11,955 nt of DNA, taken from positions 1-11,955 of the forward strand of contig USNZ01000015.1 in the NCBI GenBank assembly GCA_900556255.1, written 5' to 3'. Below the pieces are notes generated by a model. It saw only the letters and a program-made list of their open reading frames with translations, did no database searches and was not told where the DNA came from. Below, in pieces: positions 7,701-11,955 of this stretch; within the stretch, counting starts at the first letter, position 1; every line of letters starts with the position of its first letter. A program made the position numbers and the translations under genes. This stretch comes from an uncultured Oscillospiraceae bacterium. GTDB lineage: Bacteria > Bacillota > Clostridia > Oscillospirales > Ruminococcaceae.

Positions 7701-8644
7701 GCCGAACCGTTCTCAAAGCGATACAGCGCGGTTCCGTCGCCCGCATATTCGCCATTGTTGAACACCAGCGAGCCATTGATCTCGGCCTGGCCGGGGTTCA
7801 GCAGAATACCGTTGTCGTTTCCGTAACCCACGGTACAGTTTTGCAGGCTGATTTTGCTGTCTGTGCCTTCGGTGTAAACGACGTTCTCGCAGTTGTTATT
7901 GCCATTGAGGAAGACGTTCTCAATTTCCAGCGTCGTGCCGCCGGAAATATAAATCATAACGTTGTCATGGTCGGTCTGTACACCGCTGGCGTCGCCCATC
8001 CGCAGGCTGGCGTTTTGGGTGTAGGTGTAGCCCTGCGCAACGGTTTCACTGCCCACGCCGACGGTGTTGGTGTATTGGGCACTCCCGGTGCCGACCAGAC
8101 GCAGATTTTTGCTGACGGACAGCACCTCGTCCAGTGGGATGGTGATCTCGCCGGAAAGATAGATCGTAGCGCCATTTGCGGCAGAGGCGACAGCGGATTT
8201 CAGCTCTGTCCAGCTTGTGACGGCATCTTGGGCGGAGGTACCGGATGCGTCGTAGAGAGAGACTTCCTCAACGGCGAGATCATTGGAAAAGGCGCTTACT
8301 TCAGCGGGAATTTCCGCGTTGGAATCGCTGTCGGTTTCTTTATTTTCCGTCAGTTCGCTTGATTCGGCACTTTCCGGCGTTGCGTCGGAAAGCGCCGTGC
8401 TTTCATCCTGTGTCGATACAGGCGTTGGTGTCGGGGTAGTTGATGCTTGGTTTTCCGCCTGATCCTTTGTGCTGTCACCTTCCGCAATATCCGCTTCAGC
8501 GATGCCGCTCCACTCGTCAGCAACAAATTTTCCCTGCGTTCCTTGTGCCAGCACGGCAGTCGCCATACCGAACAACAGCAAAGCGGCCAGCCCTGCTGCC
8601 GCCAAAGACAGCAGCGGTTTGTTCTTTTCTTTCGCTTTTCTCAT
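4757..8644 (-). CDS. Giant beta-helix surface protein (putative adhesin), 1295 aa
   Basis: A secreted protein with several domains. Residues 1-34 are a signal peptide (KEKNK, hydrophobic core, VLAQG). Residues 35-135 are a Ser/Thr/Glu-rich linker with TPTPTP. Residues ~140-575 look like a right-handed parallel beta-helix: irregular ~20-25-residue coils rich in Asn and Gly, such as ISLQNCTVGYGNDNGILL. A mixed region follows. Residues ~850-930 are an InlB/Flg_new-type repeat (MTYDLDGGTLNG…YRFLGW…FTAQW). Residues ~1030-1140 are a DUF11-like domain (GDTLVYTVTCCNPA…ITDAIPEGTEL). Residues ~1155-1275 are a Cna-B-like domain (ITVTKKLP…FTFTLTDAKG). There is no C-terminal sorting motif or membrane anchor; it ends NEITPKQDNS. 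ATG 8644 overlaps the SipW stop as ATGA, with AAGGAG upstream. Probably a fibre-tip or matrix adhesin; no enzyme activity is evident. Confidence 0.85.
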   Translation of the reverse strand: MRKAKEKNKPLLSLAAAGLAALLLFGMATAVLAQGTQGKFVADEWSGIAEADIAEGDSTKDQAENQASTTPTPTPVSTQDESTALSDATPESAESSELTENKETDSDSNAEIPAEVSAFSNDLAVEEVSLYDASGTSAQDAVTSWTELKSAVASAANGATIYLSGEITIPLDEVLSVSKNLRLVGTGSAQYTNTVGVGSETVAQGYTYTQNASLRMGDASGVQTDHDNVMIYISGGTTLEIENVFLNGNNNCENVVYTEGTDSKISLQNCTVGYGNDNGILLNPGQAEINGSLVFNNGEYAGDGTALYRFENGSAVLSGNVRSQGLGGGGLTCAAGSHVQAAASSFVWNKTSGFDIPEADSSASAENCFFWGNGWTGANVRSNSVMTLTGCQVENNGYNTANLLTTDGDTASNTFPGLDVQGAGTMKISHCGILNNAGNGVQCYPDSKTYLYGWNHIYANGINGVYTQGQLWIGKAADSANGDETTAVYNNAADGVHTDGGTVQGDHLNCYGNSYSGISAMKNESLDQTATLELTAPVTSHENGHSGLYLKGGTKATVSGGSFTENGAEHAEIYAGSGTDTTLKDGVEVKTSADKTLQNSGLRIAVMLDGVDVFRTDSTLQIPAGDSIHLKQDADVVTWNGGTREQLGVTCENPWLGRTIIQSDTAVLDWENSRESNNAQTAEQHPENGIDTNVYYTAIEDAYFGMKNSDAHDVWLSYKSNYRYYYNHDAAAGTALTVDGIDSGELLGTVRKFYGITADVTAPTDVDDTAPYYICSANAGHSAAVQTHCFADWLLDAKTYADGVTTLQGGAALQDITINDDGGSILGSYGNHKTVTAEPAVLSYYAGWQAAMTYDLDGGTLNGAQNGFSETKHNGQGYTVQAEPQKEGYRFLGWKATQSWNGETALTDGLLAAGTSYANDYDTTFTAQWKRINFTLKAIAVNGTPDIGQAVSDNITSESDGTTQTKTESEVPLGESRAVTYAPLASGNYLLSGIYLDEDAEKMQNNLAKKYPQNIEFADIDADHTVKAVYVPVDAPTKTVMDEAGNDLNGGTVRAGDTLVYTVTCCNPADVAKTVTITDAIPEGTELVENSITENGAENNGKIVWTLEIPTQSEARVSFTVRVQSVVMGNSVSNRASVQYREDKITLPTDEVTTNVEPGKITVTKKLPASDLLAAHGAPVFTFTLTDAKGRVQRQSVQLSLDAEPDENGDVCASVTFTGLSGGVYTVIESQTACHALVQFEDAENGTAKADCAVLELTGCRASASVTARNVRQSWAEDRDCALIVNEITPKQDNS

Positions 8645-9042
8645 GCAAAACTCCTTTTTGTGTCATTCAGAATTTTGACCGGATATCCCATCCAGGGCAG
8701 GCACAACTGCACCCTCCCAACGATGTTCTCCGCCGTGACAGGTGTATCTGCCACGTTGTTTGTCAGTCCCTGCGTCGTGACCGTCCGAGCCGCCTGGTCG
8801 ATGGCGACGATTCTGTGCGTTACCGTGCCGCCCGCTGTCTTGTAGGTAATGTCCTGCCCGACTTTCAGTTCGTCAAACGACATCGGCACAACGACAAGCA
8901 AGCTGCCCACGGGCAATACAGGCTCCATGGAGCCTGTCAGCACGGCGTAACAGCGGATACCGCTGACGGAAATCAGCACGGCGGCAGCAATCGCGGCGGC
9001 AAAGATCAGCGGCCCTGCCGCTTTCATCGGTTTTTTCACCAC
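8641..9042 (-). CDS. sipW: SipW-type signal peptidase I (Ser-His)
   Basis: A 133-residue membrane protease that removes signal peptides from TasA/CalY/BsaA-type proteins. It has one N-terminal membrane span (residues 9-29). The nucleophile is Ser38 in LTGSMEPVLPVGS, and His76 in GTVTHRIV stands where ordinary bacterial signal peptidases have Lys. This marks the ER/archaeal-like subfamily that includes SipW. Later conserved pieces are TTQGLTNNVADTPV (Asp99) and NIVGRV. Many SipW proteins have a second, C-terminal membrane span, but this one stops at DTKRSFA without it. The start is GTG 9042, with AGGAGG (9050-9055) 7 nt upstream; a second GTG follows at 9039. It overlaps the previous gene and, through ATGA, the giant surface protein. 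Its likely substrates are encoded on both sides. Confidence 0.92.
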   Translation of the reverse strand: MVKKPMKAAGPLIFAAAIAAAVLISVSGIRCYAVLTGSMEPVLPVGSLLVVVPMSFDELKVGQDITYKTAGGTVTHRIVAIDQAARTVTTQGLTNNVADTPVTAENIVGRVQLCLPWMGYPVKILNDTKRSFA

Positions 9043-9533
9043 GTTCCGCCCTCCTGAACCGCTTCAAAGTAGACGCTGAGGGTGTAATGATTCAGCGCCG
9101 TAGCGTCCGCGCTCTCGCTGTATGTCACAGTATCGAACAGCGCGTCATTGCGGCAATCTTCTCCCGGCTGCAAAGTTTTGGCGTAATACCAGAAATCCTC
9201 CGTTTCGTCGTAGCGCCAGTTTTCGGTGTTGTAGTTGAGGGTACAGGCATCCTGTGCCGCGCTATCTGAGAAAATCACGCGGGCGCGAAGACGCAGCGGA
9301 AGGTTGCCGGTGTTCACCACATACGGGCGCTTCATGAACGAATTGCCCGGCTGCACCGGAACATCCGGGTTCTGAATGTCCTCTTTCGGGTCAAATGTCA
9401 CCTCACCGACCGTGAGGGTGTTGGTGCGCGATGCTTGGGCAATAAAATAAGCGCCTGTGACGCCGACCAGACAAACTGTCAGGGCCAGCGCCGCAAGCGC
9501 GGCGAACAAGATATTCTTTTTTGCTTTGCTCAA
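9036..9533 (-). CDS. Short TasA/CalY-like SipW-dependent protein
   Basis: A 165-residue secreted protein. The signal region (KAKKN, hydrophobic residues 8-25, GVTGAYFIAQASRTNTLTVG) has the form recognised by SipW. The mature part is one beta-sandwich-like unit with YVVNTGNLPLRLRARVIF and YNTENW…DFWYYAKTLQPGEDCRNDALFDTVTYS. The latter lines up with a segment of the FPQTG-ending protein. The start is TTG 9533, overlapping the previous stop as TTGA. A strong AAAGGAGG lies 10 nt upstream, so the start is likely reached by coupled translation. It could be a minor fibre subunit, an adaptor, or an assembly protein like B. subtilis TapA; length and sequence do not decide among these. Confidence 0.8.
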   Translation of the reverse strand: MSKAKKNILFAALAALALTVCLVGVTGAYFIAQASRTNTLTVGEVTFDPKEDIQNPDVPVQPGNSFMKRPYVVNTGNLPLRLRARVIFSDSAAQDACTLNYNTENWRYDETEDFWYYAKTLQPGEDCRNDALFDTVTYSESADATALNHYTLSVYFEAVQEGGTW

Positions 9534-10228
9534 GATTCAGCAACCTCCTTTCCCATGACGGCGGCCCACACATCCTGCGGGGTGTTGGCGTCGGCCACAT
9601 AGTCGCTTTGGATGGCGGTCAAGCGGCAAATAATATCTACCGCCGTGCCCTGCGGCAAATCGCCCTCCACCACGTTCGCATAGGTCACGCAGTCAAACAG
9701 CGGCGGCGTCTGTGCGCCGGGCGCAATGGCGGATTCATACGCATAGATGAATGTGTGGGTTTCCTCCGTTTCAGTTTCTTCCAGCAGGCTCCAGCCGTCG
9801 TTGGGCTGAAAACTGACCAGATCGACCGTGTGCGGTTCGCCGCCATTGTCCAGAACGCCCGCCCCGCTGGTCGGCTCCTGATTTGTTTCGTCGCTTCCGT
9901 CTGCTTTGGCGGTTTCTGCAATCGTATAAGTTCTCACGCTGGCGCGGGGAATCTCGACTTGCAGGTACATATAGGCTGCGGTCGTGCTTTCCGCCGCGTT
10001 GCAGGCCGTGGGGTCTTTGGCTACCGTCTTGCCGGGGTACAGCACCTTCGCTTCATCCGGCAGCTTGTCCCACTCTGGCTCGGTCAGTTCTGCCTCCAGC
10101 TGACCGACCGCGAACGTGTTGACGGTTTGCGGCGTCTGGTGCGTCAGGTAAGCCCCCGTCCCGGCCACTGCGCCCAAAACGGCAATCGTTGTGACAGCGC
10201 ATAGGGCAATGATGTGTTTTTGTTTCAT
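9530..10228 (-). CDS. TasA/CalY-like SipW-dependent fibre protein
   Basis: A 232-residue secreted protein and the first gene of the operon. Residues 1-40 give the diagnostic SipW-dependent signal pattern: KQKH, hydrophobic 6-22, GTGAYLTHQTPQTVNTFAVG. A family-typical LTEPEWD follows at 48-54 and YPGKTVAKDP soon after. Further on are AAYMYLQVEIPR and the segment THTFIYAYESAIAPGAQTPPLFDCVTYAN, which has the same W/FD.VTY framework as the other two paralogues here. TasA-type proteins build extracellular fibres in biofilms and are trimmed by the partner SipW, which is encoded two genes on. ATG 10228 has AAGGAG 7 nt upstream; a longer in-frame TTG start at 10288 has no such support. Confidence 0.86.
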   Translation of the reverse strand: MKQKHIIALCAVTTIAVLGAVAGTGAYLTHQTPQTVNTFAVGQLEAELTEPEWDKLPDEAKVLYPGKTVAKDPTACNAAESTTAAYMYLQVEIPRASVRTYTIAETAKADGSDETNQEPTSGAGVLDNGGEPHTVDLVSFQPNDGWSLLEETETEETHTFIYAYESAIAPGAQTPPLFDCVTYANVVEGDLPQGTAVDIICRLTAIQSDYVADANTPQDVWAAVMGKEVAES

Positions 10229-10266
10229 GGCATTCTCCTTTTTGGCTTGATTGTATGGCGAAAAAC

Positions 10267-10281
10267 ATAAAATCGTTTTAT
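10267..10281. promoter_or_regulatory. Inverted repeat upstream of the fibre operon
   Basis: ATAAAA-TCG-TTTTAT is a perfect 6-bp inverted repeat about 40 bp upstream of the first fibre gene. On the minus strand a TATAAA (10277-10282) overlaps it and could be a -10 element, but no -35 consensus stands at the right distance: the T10G7 tract lies there instead. A repressor site over the promoter is possible. Confidence 0.3.
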
Positions 10282-10296
10282 ACGGCAAGCAAAGGC

Positions 10297-10317
10297 ATCA
10301 CCCCCCCAAAAAAAAAA
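10297..10317. repeat. Double homopolymer tract C7A10 (minus strand: T10 G7 TGAT) upstream of the fibre operon
   Basis: Seven C residues (10301-10307) are followed by ten A residues (10308-10317). On the minus strand this reads T10 G7 TGATG, about 70 bp before the first fibre gene. The tract at 626-646 has the same layout, and both share an outer GSC-TTTTTCTT flank. It is prone to slippage in vivo and during sequencing. Confidence 0.8.
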
Positions 10318-10327
10318 TGAAGTAAAG

Positions 10328-10369
10328 AAAAAGGCGAGCGGCTTCCCTTACGAGAGCTTGGCGCTAGCC
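10328..10369 (-). terminator. Possible minus-strand terminator hairpin in the divergent region
   Basis: On the minus strand GGCTAGCG (10362-10369) pairs with CGCTCGCC (10333-10340) at 7 of 8 positions around a 21-nt loop, followed directly by TTTTT. It would stop transcription heading left from the abi side and insulate the fibre operon. One mismatch and a long loop make it tentative. Confidence 0.3.
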
Positions 10370-10397
10370 TTCGACTTTCTGGCACGGTATAATCAAC

Positions 10398-10425
10398 TTG
10401 ATTTTGTCGCTTTTTGAGTTATAAT
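10398..10425 (+). promoter_or_regulatory. Sigma-A-type promoter of the structured RNA and abi gene
   Basis: TTGATT (10398-10403) and a perfect TATAAT (10420-10425) are 16 nt apart in an AT-rich stretch. Transcription would start near 10432, just before the structured leader. A second TATAAT at 10388-10393 lacks a partner -35 box. Confidence 0.7.
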
Positions 10426-10435
10426 TAAAAATAAA

Positions 10436-10550
10436 GAGCTAGGGAGGCTCTGATTAAATCTGGTGTGCGGCACGGCGGATGGCGTGCGATAGACGGCGTG
10501 ATATGCGCCAAGCCCTCAGGGCACGATTTATTCAGAGGTTTCCTAGTAGT
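10436..10550 (+). ncRNA. Structured RNA upstream of Abi_2 gene (abiF-RNA-like)
   Basis: Arms at 10439-10460 and 10525-10546 (22 nt each) can pair along their whole length with two G-U pairs and only two mismatches. They enclose three hairpins: GCACG/CGTGC (10470-10474 with 10483-10487), GGCGT/GCGCC (10495-10499 with 10505-10509) and GCCC/GGGC (10512-10515 with 10519-10522). A promoter lies just upstream and the Abi_2 start codon 31 nt downstream. Conserved structured RNAs (the abiF RNA motif) are known next to Abi_2 genes and have been described as RNA antitoxins of HEPN toxins; both points are from memory. Membership in that RNA family is inferred from position and fold and was not tested against the covariance model. 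It could instead be a regulatory 5' UTR. Confidence 0.6.
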
Positions 10551-10577
10551 CGTAAAAGTGCAATGAAGGGAGTCCAA

Positions 10578-11516
10578 ATGGCAAATCGCCCAAAATTAAC
10601 AATAGAGGATCAAGTGGCGTATATGAAAAACAAAGGGATTACCTTTGACCACTGTTCTGAAAAAGATGCCGTGCGTTTTTTGCAGGAAAGCACATACTTC
10701 TTTAAGGTTAAAGCGTTCGATAAAAATTACATTGCTCATCCAAAGACCGGGCATTATTATAATTTGGACTTTTCTTATCTCATGGAGCTTTCAACCTTAG
10801 ATATGCGCTTGCGAAGGCTTATTTTACACGCAACTTTAGATATTGAACATTTCCTAAAAGTACAACTGATTCGAGATGTAAGTTCAAATCCGGTTGAGGA
10901 TGGCTATCAAATTGTCGAAAAGTTCTTTTCTGAAAATTCCAGCGTAAAAAATTCCATCAGTGAAAAATCGAAGAATTCCATGTGCAAGGATCTTGTGGAA
11001 AAGCTGGAAAGTGAAAATTATGCGATTTGGAATTTGATTGAAGTCCTCTCCTTTGGTGACTTTGTGCGGCTCTATACCTTGTATGATAGGGAGTATGGGA
11101 ATCACAATAAAGGGCTCATTCAATGCCTTTATGCCGTAAGGTGCCTCCGGAATGCAGCTGCCCATAACAACTGCTTATTAAATAGTTTAAGGTTGCCCTA
11201 TACGCGTAAGATTCACTCCTCCTATTCCATCAGCCGCGCTGTGAGTCAAATTCCCAACGGACCAAAGACAACATCCCGCGAAAAAAAGCTGGCCAATCCG
11301 GTGATTCATGATTTTGTCGCAATGCTGTATGTATACAAGAAAATTGTATCTTCGCCCCGCACAGCAGAGCATTTCACAAAGGAATTGCACGATTTATTCG
11401 ACATTCGTATGAAACGGCATAGCAACTATTTCGAATCAAATGAGTGCATATCATCTGCCTATCACTTTATGAAAACTGTGATTAATGATTGGTTTCCATC
11501 AGGCCAGGAGTTATGA
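10578..11516 (+). CDS. Abi_2 family HEPN protein (AbiD/AbiF-like abortive infection)
   Basis: A 312-residue cytosolic protein. Family features in order are LTIEDQVAYMKNKGITF (7-23), YFFKVKAF (40-47), STLDMRLRRLILHATLDIEHFLKVQL (72-97), WNLIEVLSFGDFVRLYTLY (151-169) and RNAAAHNN (191-198). The last holds the HEPN RNase motif R-N-x3-H (Arg191, Asn192, His196). Abi_2 proteins stop phage spread by shutting down the infected cell, and related HEPN proteins cleave RNA. ATG 10578 is chosen because GGGAG lies 5 nt upstream and the family starts here; an open frame reaching back to 10479 crosses the structured leader and reads as Arg-rich nonsense. The gene is clearly more AT-rich than the operon to its left, suggesting a separate origin. 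It faces away from the fibre operon. Confidence 0.92.
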   Translation: MANRPKLTIEDQVAYMKNKGITFDHCSEKDAVRFLQESTYFFKVKAFDKNYIAHPKTGHYYNLDFSYLMELSTLDMRLRRLILHATLDIEHFLKVQLIRDVSSNPVEDGYQIVEKFFSENSSVKNSISEKSKNSMCKDLVEKLESENYAIWNLIEVLSFGDFVRLYTLYDREYGNHNKGLIQCLYAVRCLRNAAAHNNCLLNSLRLPYTRKIHSSYSISRAVSQIPNGPKTTSREKKLANPVIHDFVAMLYVYKKIVSSPRTAEHFTKELHDLFDIRMKRHSNYFESNECISSAYHFMKTVINDWFPSGQEL

Positions 11517-11542
11517 ATCTATATTTGTGGTTGAAAAATCCA

Positions 11543-11581
11543 TTGACATCCCGATTGGAATTGAGGTATCCTATTAAGGAT
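11543..11581 (+). promoter_or_regulatory. Candidate promoter overlapping an inverted repeat
   Basis: TTGACA (11543-11548) is a perfect -35 box, 18 nt from TATCCT (11567-11572), a 4-of-6 match to the -10 box. ATCCT-ATTA-AGGAT (11568-11581) overlaps the -10 position and could be an operator. A transcript from here would be only about 60 nt before the terminator. Confidence 0.4.
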
Positions 11582-11584
11582 GAA

Positions 11585-11604
11585 CAAAAACAGGTCACTG
11601 TTTT
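11585..11604 (+). other. Hairpin 5' of the terminator
   Basis: AAAAACAG-GTCA-CTGTTTTT is a perfect 8-bp inverted repeat with a 4-nt loop, A-rich on one side and T-rich on the other. It directly precedes the strong terminator and may act with it, or form the body of a short RNA. Confidence 0.5.
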
Positions 11605-11608
11605 TAGA

Positions 11609-11640
11609 GGGCTGGTGCACGCACCAGCCCTTATTTTTAT
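11609..11640 (+). terminator. Strong intrinsic terminator downstream of abi
   Basis: GGGCTGGTG (11609-11617) pairs perfectly with CACCAGCCC (11622-11630) around a CACG loop, followed by TTATTTTTAT. It lies about 90 nt after the abi stop codon and would end the abi transcript, as well as any short RNA begun at the 11543-11572 promoter. Confidence 0.85.
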
Positions 11641-11912
11641 CCTTATCTAAGCATAGCTGAGTCCCTTGGTAAAATATTATAAAGGCAGCGCCGCAATAAG
11701 CGTATTGTTACCCTTATAAAAAGGCGGATTTCCATAGCTTCGTTGGCTGGTCAAACATTAACCTCATATCGTTGGCCTGCAGGGATATTTGCAAAGCAGG
11801 GAAGTGTCGCAAATTGGCCTTCAGGACTCCTTTGCCGAAAGAACCGCATTGGAATATATCGTATCAACAAATTATTTTGACGGATACTTTGCCTTAACCT
11901 GATACACTACGC

Positions 11913-11955
11913 TAGAGCACCTGACTGTTAATCAGGGTGTCGTCCGTTCAAGTCG
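11913..11955 (+). tRNA. tRNA-Asn(GTT) 3' fragment, likely attachment site (cut by window end)
   Basis: The sequence begins at the D-arm (TAGAGC) and continues with the anticodon arm CCTGA-CTGTTAA-TCAGG (anticodon GTT, Asn), the variable loop GTGTC, and the start of the T arm (GTCCG-TTCAAGT-CG). Upstream of TAGAGC there is no GCTC partner for the D stem and no AGTTGG loop, so the 5' half is missing. This is the footprint left when an element integrates into a tRNA gene and duplicates its 3' part. The exact core and the 3' end cannot be seen. Confidence 0.75.

Larger units (their letters stand above)
11517..11912. other. Non-coding stretch between abi and the tRNA-Asn remnant
   Basis: No convincing gene is present. 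It contains a candidate promoter (11543-11572), three successive inverted repeats, a strong terminator (11609-11640), two similar TTATAAA…GGC words near 11676 and 11714, and an open frame of 46 codons without a clear start (11762-11902). Confidence 0.6.
1..11920. mobile_element. Right-hand part of a putative tRNA-Asn-integrated conjugative-type element
   Basis: The content is accessory throughout: an actin-type segregation ATPase with an RHH partner, a DNA methyltransferase, a surface-fibre operon and an Abi_2 defence gene, ending at a 3' fragment of tRNA-Asn. ParM/ParR-like genes beside a C5 methyltransferase are familiar cargo of conjugative elements in Clostridia. No integrase, excisionase, relaxase or coupling protein is visible, so the mobile character is inferred from the gene set and the tRNA remnant. 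The left end lies outside the window. The right boundary is estimated as the point where similarity to tRNA-Asn begins. Confidence 0.5.

Noticed and set aside
10278..10298. Six-codon leader peptide (MPLLAV) just after the T10G7 run
   Set aside because: It has a G-rich sequence upstream, but is too short to judge, has no repeated regulatory codons, and shows no competing hairpins as in an attenuator.
10479..10577. Upstream extension of the abi reading frame to ATG 10479
   Set aside because: The added 33 residues are Arg-rich and unlike the family. They overlap the folded leader RNA, and the best ribosome binding site points to ATG 10578.
11582..11662. Short open frame MNKNRSLFLEGWC… beginning at ATG 11582
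   Set aside because: It reads through two perfect hairpins including the terminator and has no spaced ribosome binding site.
1..11955. CRISPR array or insertion-sequence copies
   Set aside because: No regularly spaced 20-40-bp repeats and no transposase-like reading frame or paired terminal repeats were seen.

Overview
The window looks like part of an integrative, conjugative-type element from a gut-type, fairly GC-rich Firmicute (Clostridia, Oscillospiraceae-like). This is inferred from the gene families, the strong AGGAGG-type ribosome binding sites, the frequent GTG and TTG starts, and a plasmid-like maintenance module next to a DNA methyltransferase. No integrase, relaxase or type IV secretion gene is in view, so the element type is an inference. 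The last ~43 bases match the 3' part of a tRNA-Asn(GTT) gene without its 5' half, as expected at the end of an element integrated into a tRNA gene.

Left part (1-2569, all minus strand): a ParM-like actin ATPase, a small ParR-like ribbon-helix-helix (RHH) protein overlapping it by GTGA, a protein with two RHH units, and the N-terminal part of a C5-cytosine DNA methyltransferase that runs off the left edge. Between parR and the tandem RHH gene lies a three-copy 12-bp repeat that could be a centromere or operator.

Middle (2886-10228, all minus strand): six tightly packed genes, three of them joined to the next by overlapping stop/start codons. In transcription order they are a TasA/CalY-like subunit, a second short TasA-like protein, a SipW-type Ser-His signal peptidase, a 1295-residue beta-helix surface protein, a BsaA/TasA-like protein ending in FPQTG plus four residues, and a class B sortase. 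A terminator hairpin (2642-2694) closes the operon. Together they look like a secreted-fibre and adhesin system: SipW trims the subunits, the large protein is the likely adhesin, and the sortase joins or anchors something. Strikingly, none of the visible candidate substrates has a conventional LPXTG/hydrophobic/charged-tail sorting signal.

Right part (10289-11955): a divergent intergenic region, then an AT-rich Abi_2 (AbiD/AbiF-like) HEPN gene on the plus strand. It has a good promoter and a strongly structured leader: 22-nt arms closing over three hairpins. This fits a HEPN RNase toxin with an upstream structured RNA. After it come a candidate promoter overlapping an inverted repeat, two more hairpins ending in a strong terminator, a non-coding stretch, and the tRNA-Asn remnant.

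Two copies of an unusual double homopolymer (T10-11 then G7-8 then TGAT, read on the minus strand) sit just upstream of the methyltransferase and of the fibre operon. Both are classes of gene that are often phase variable.
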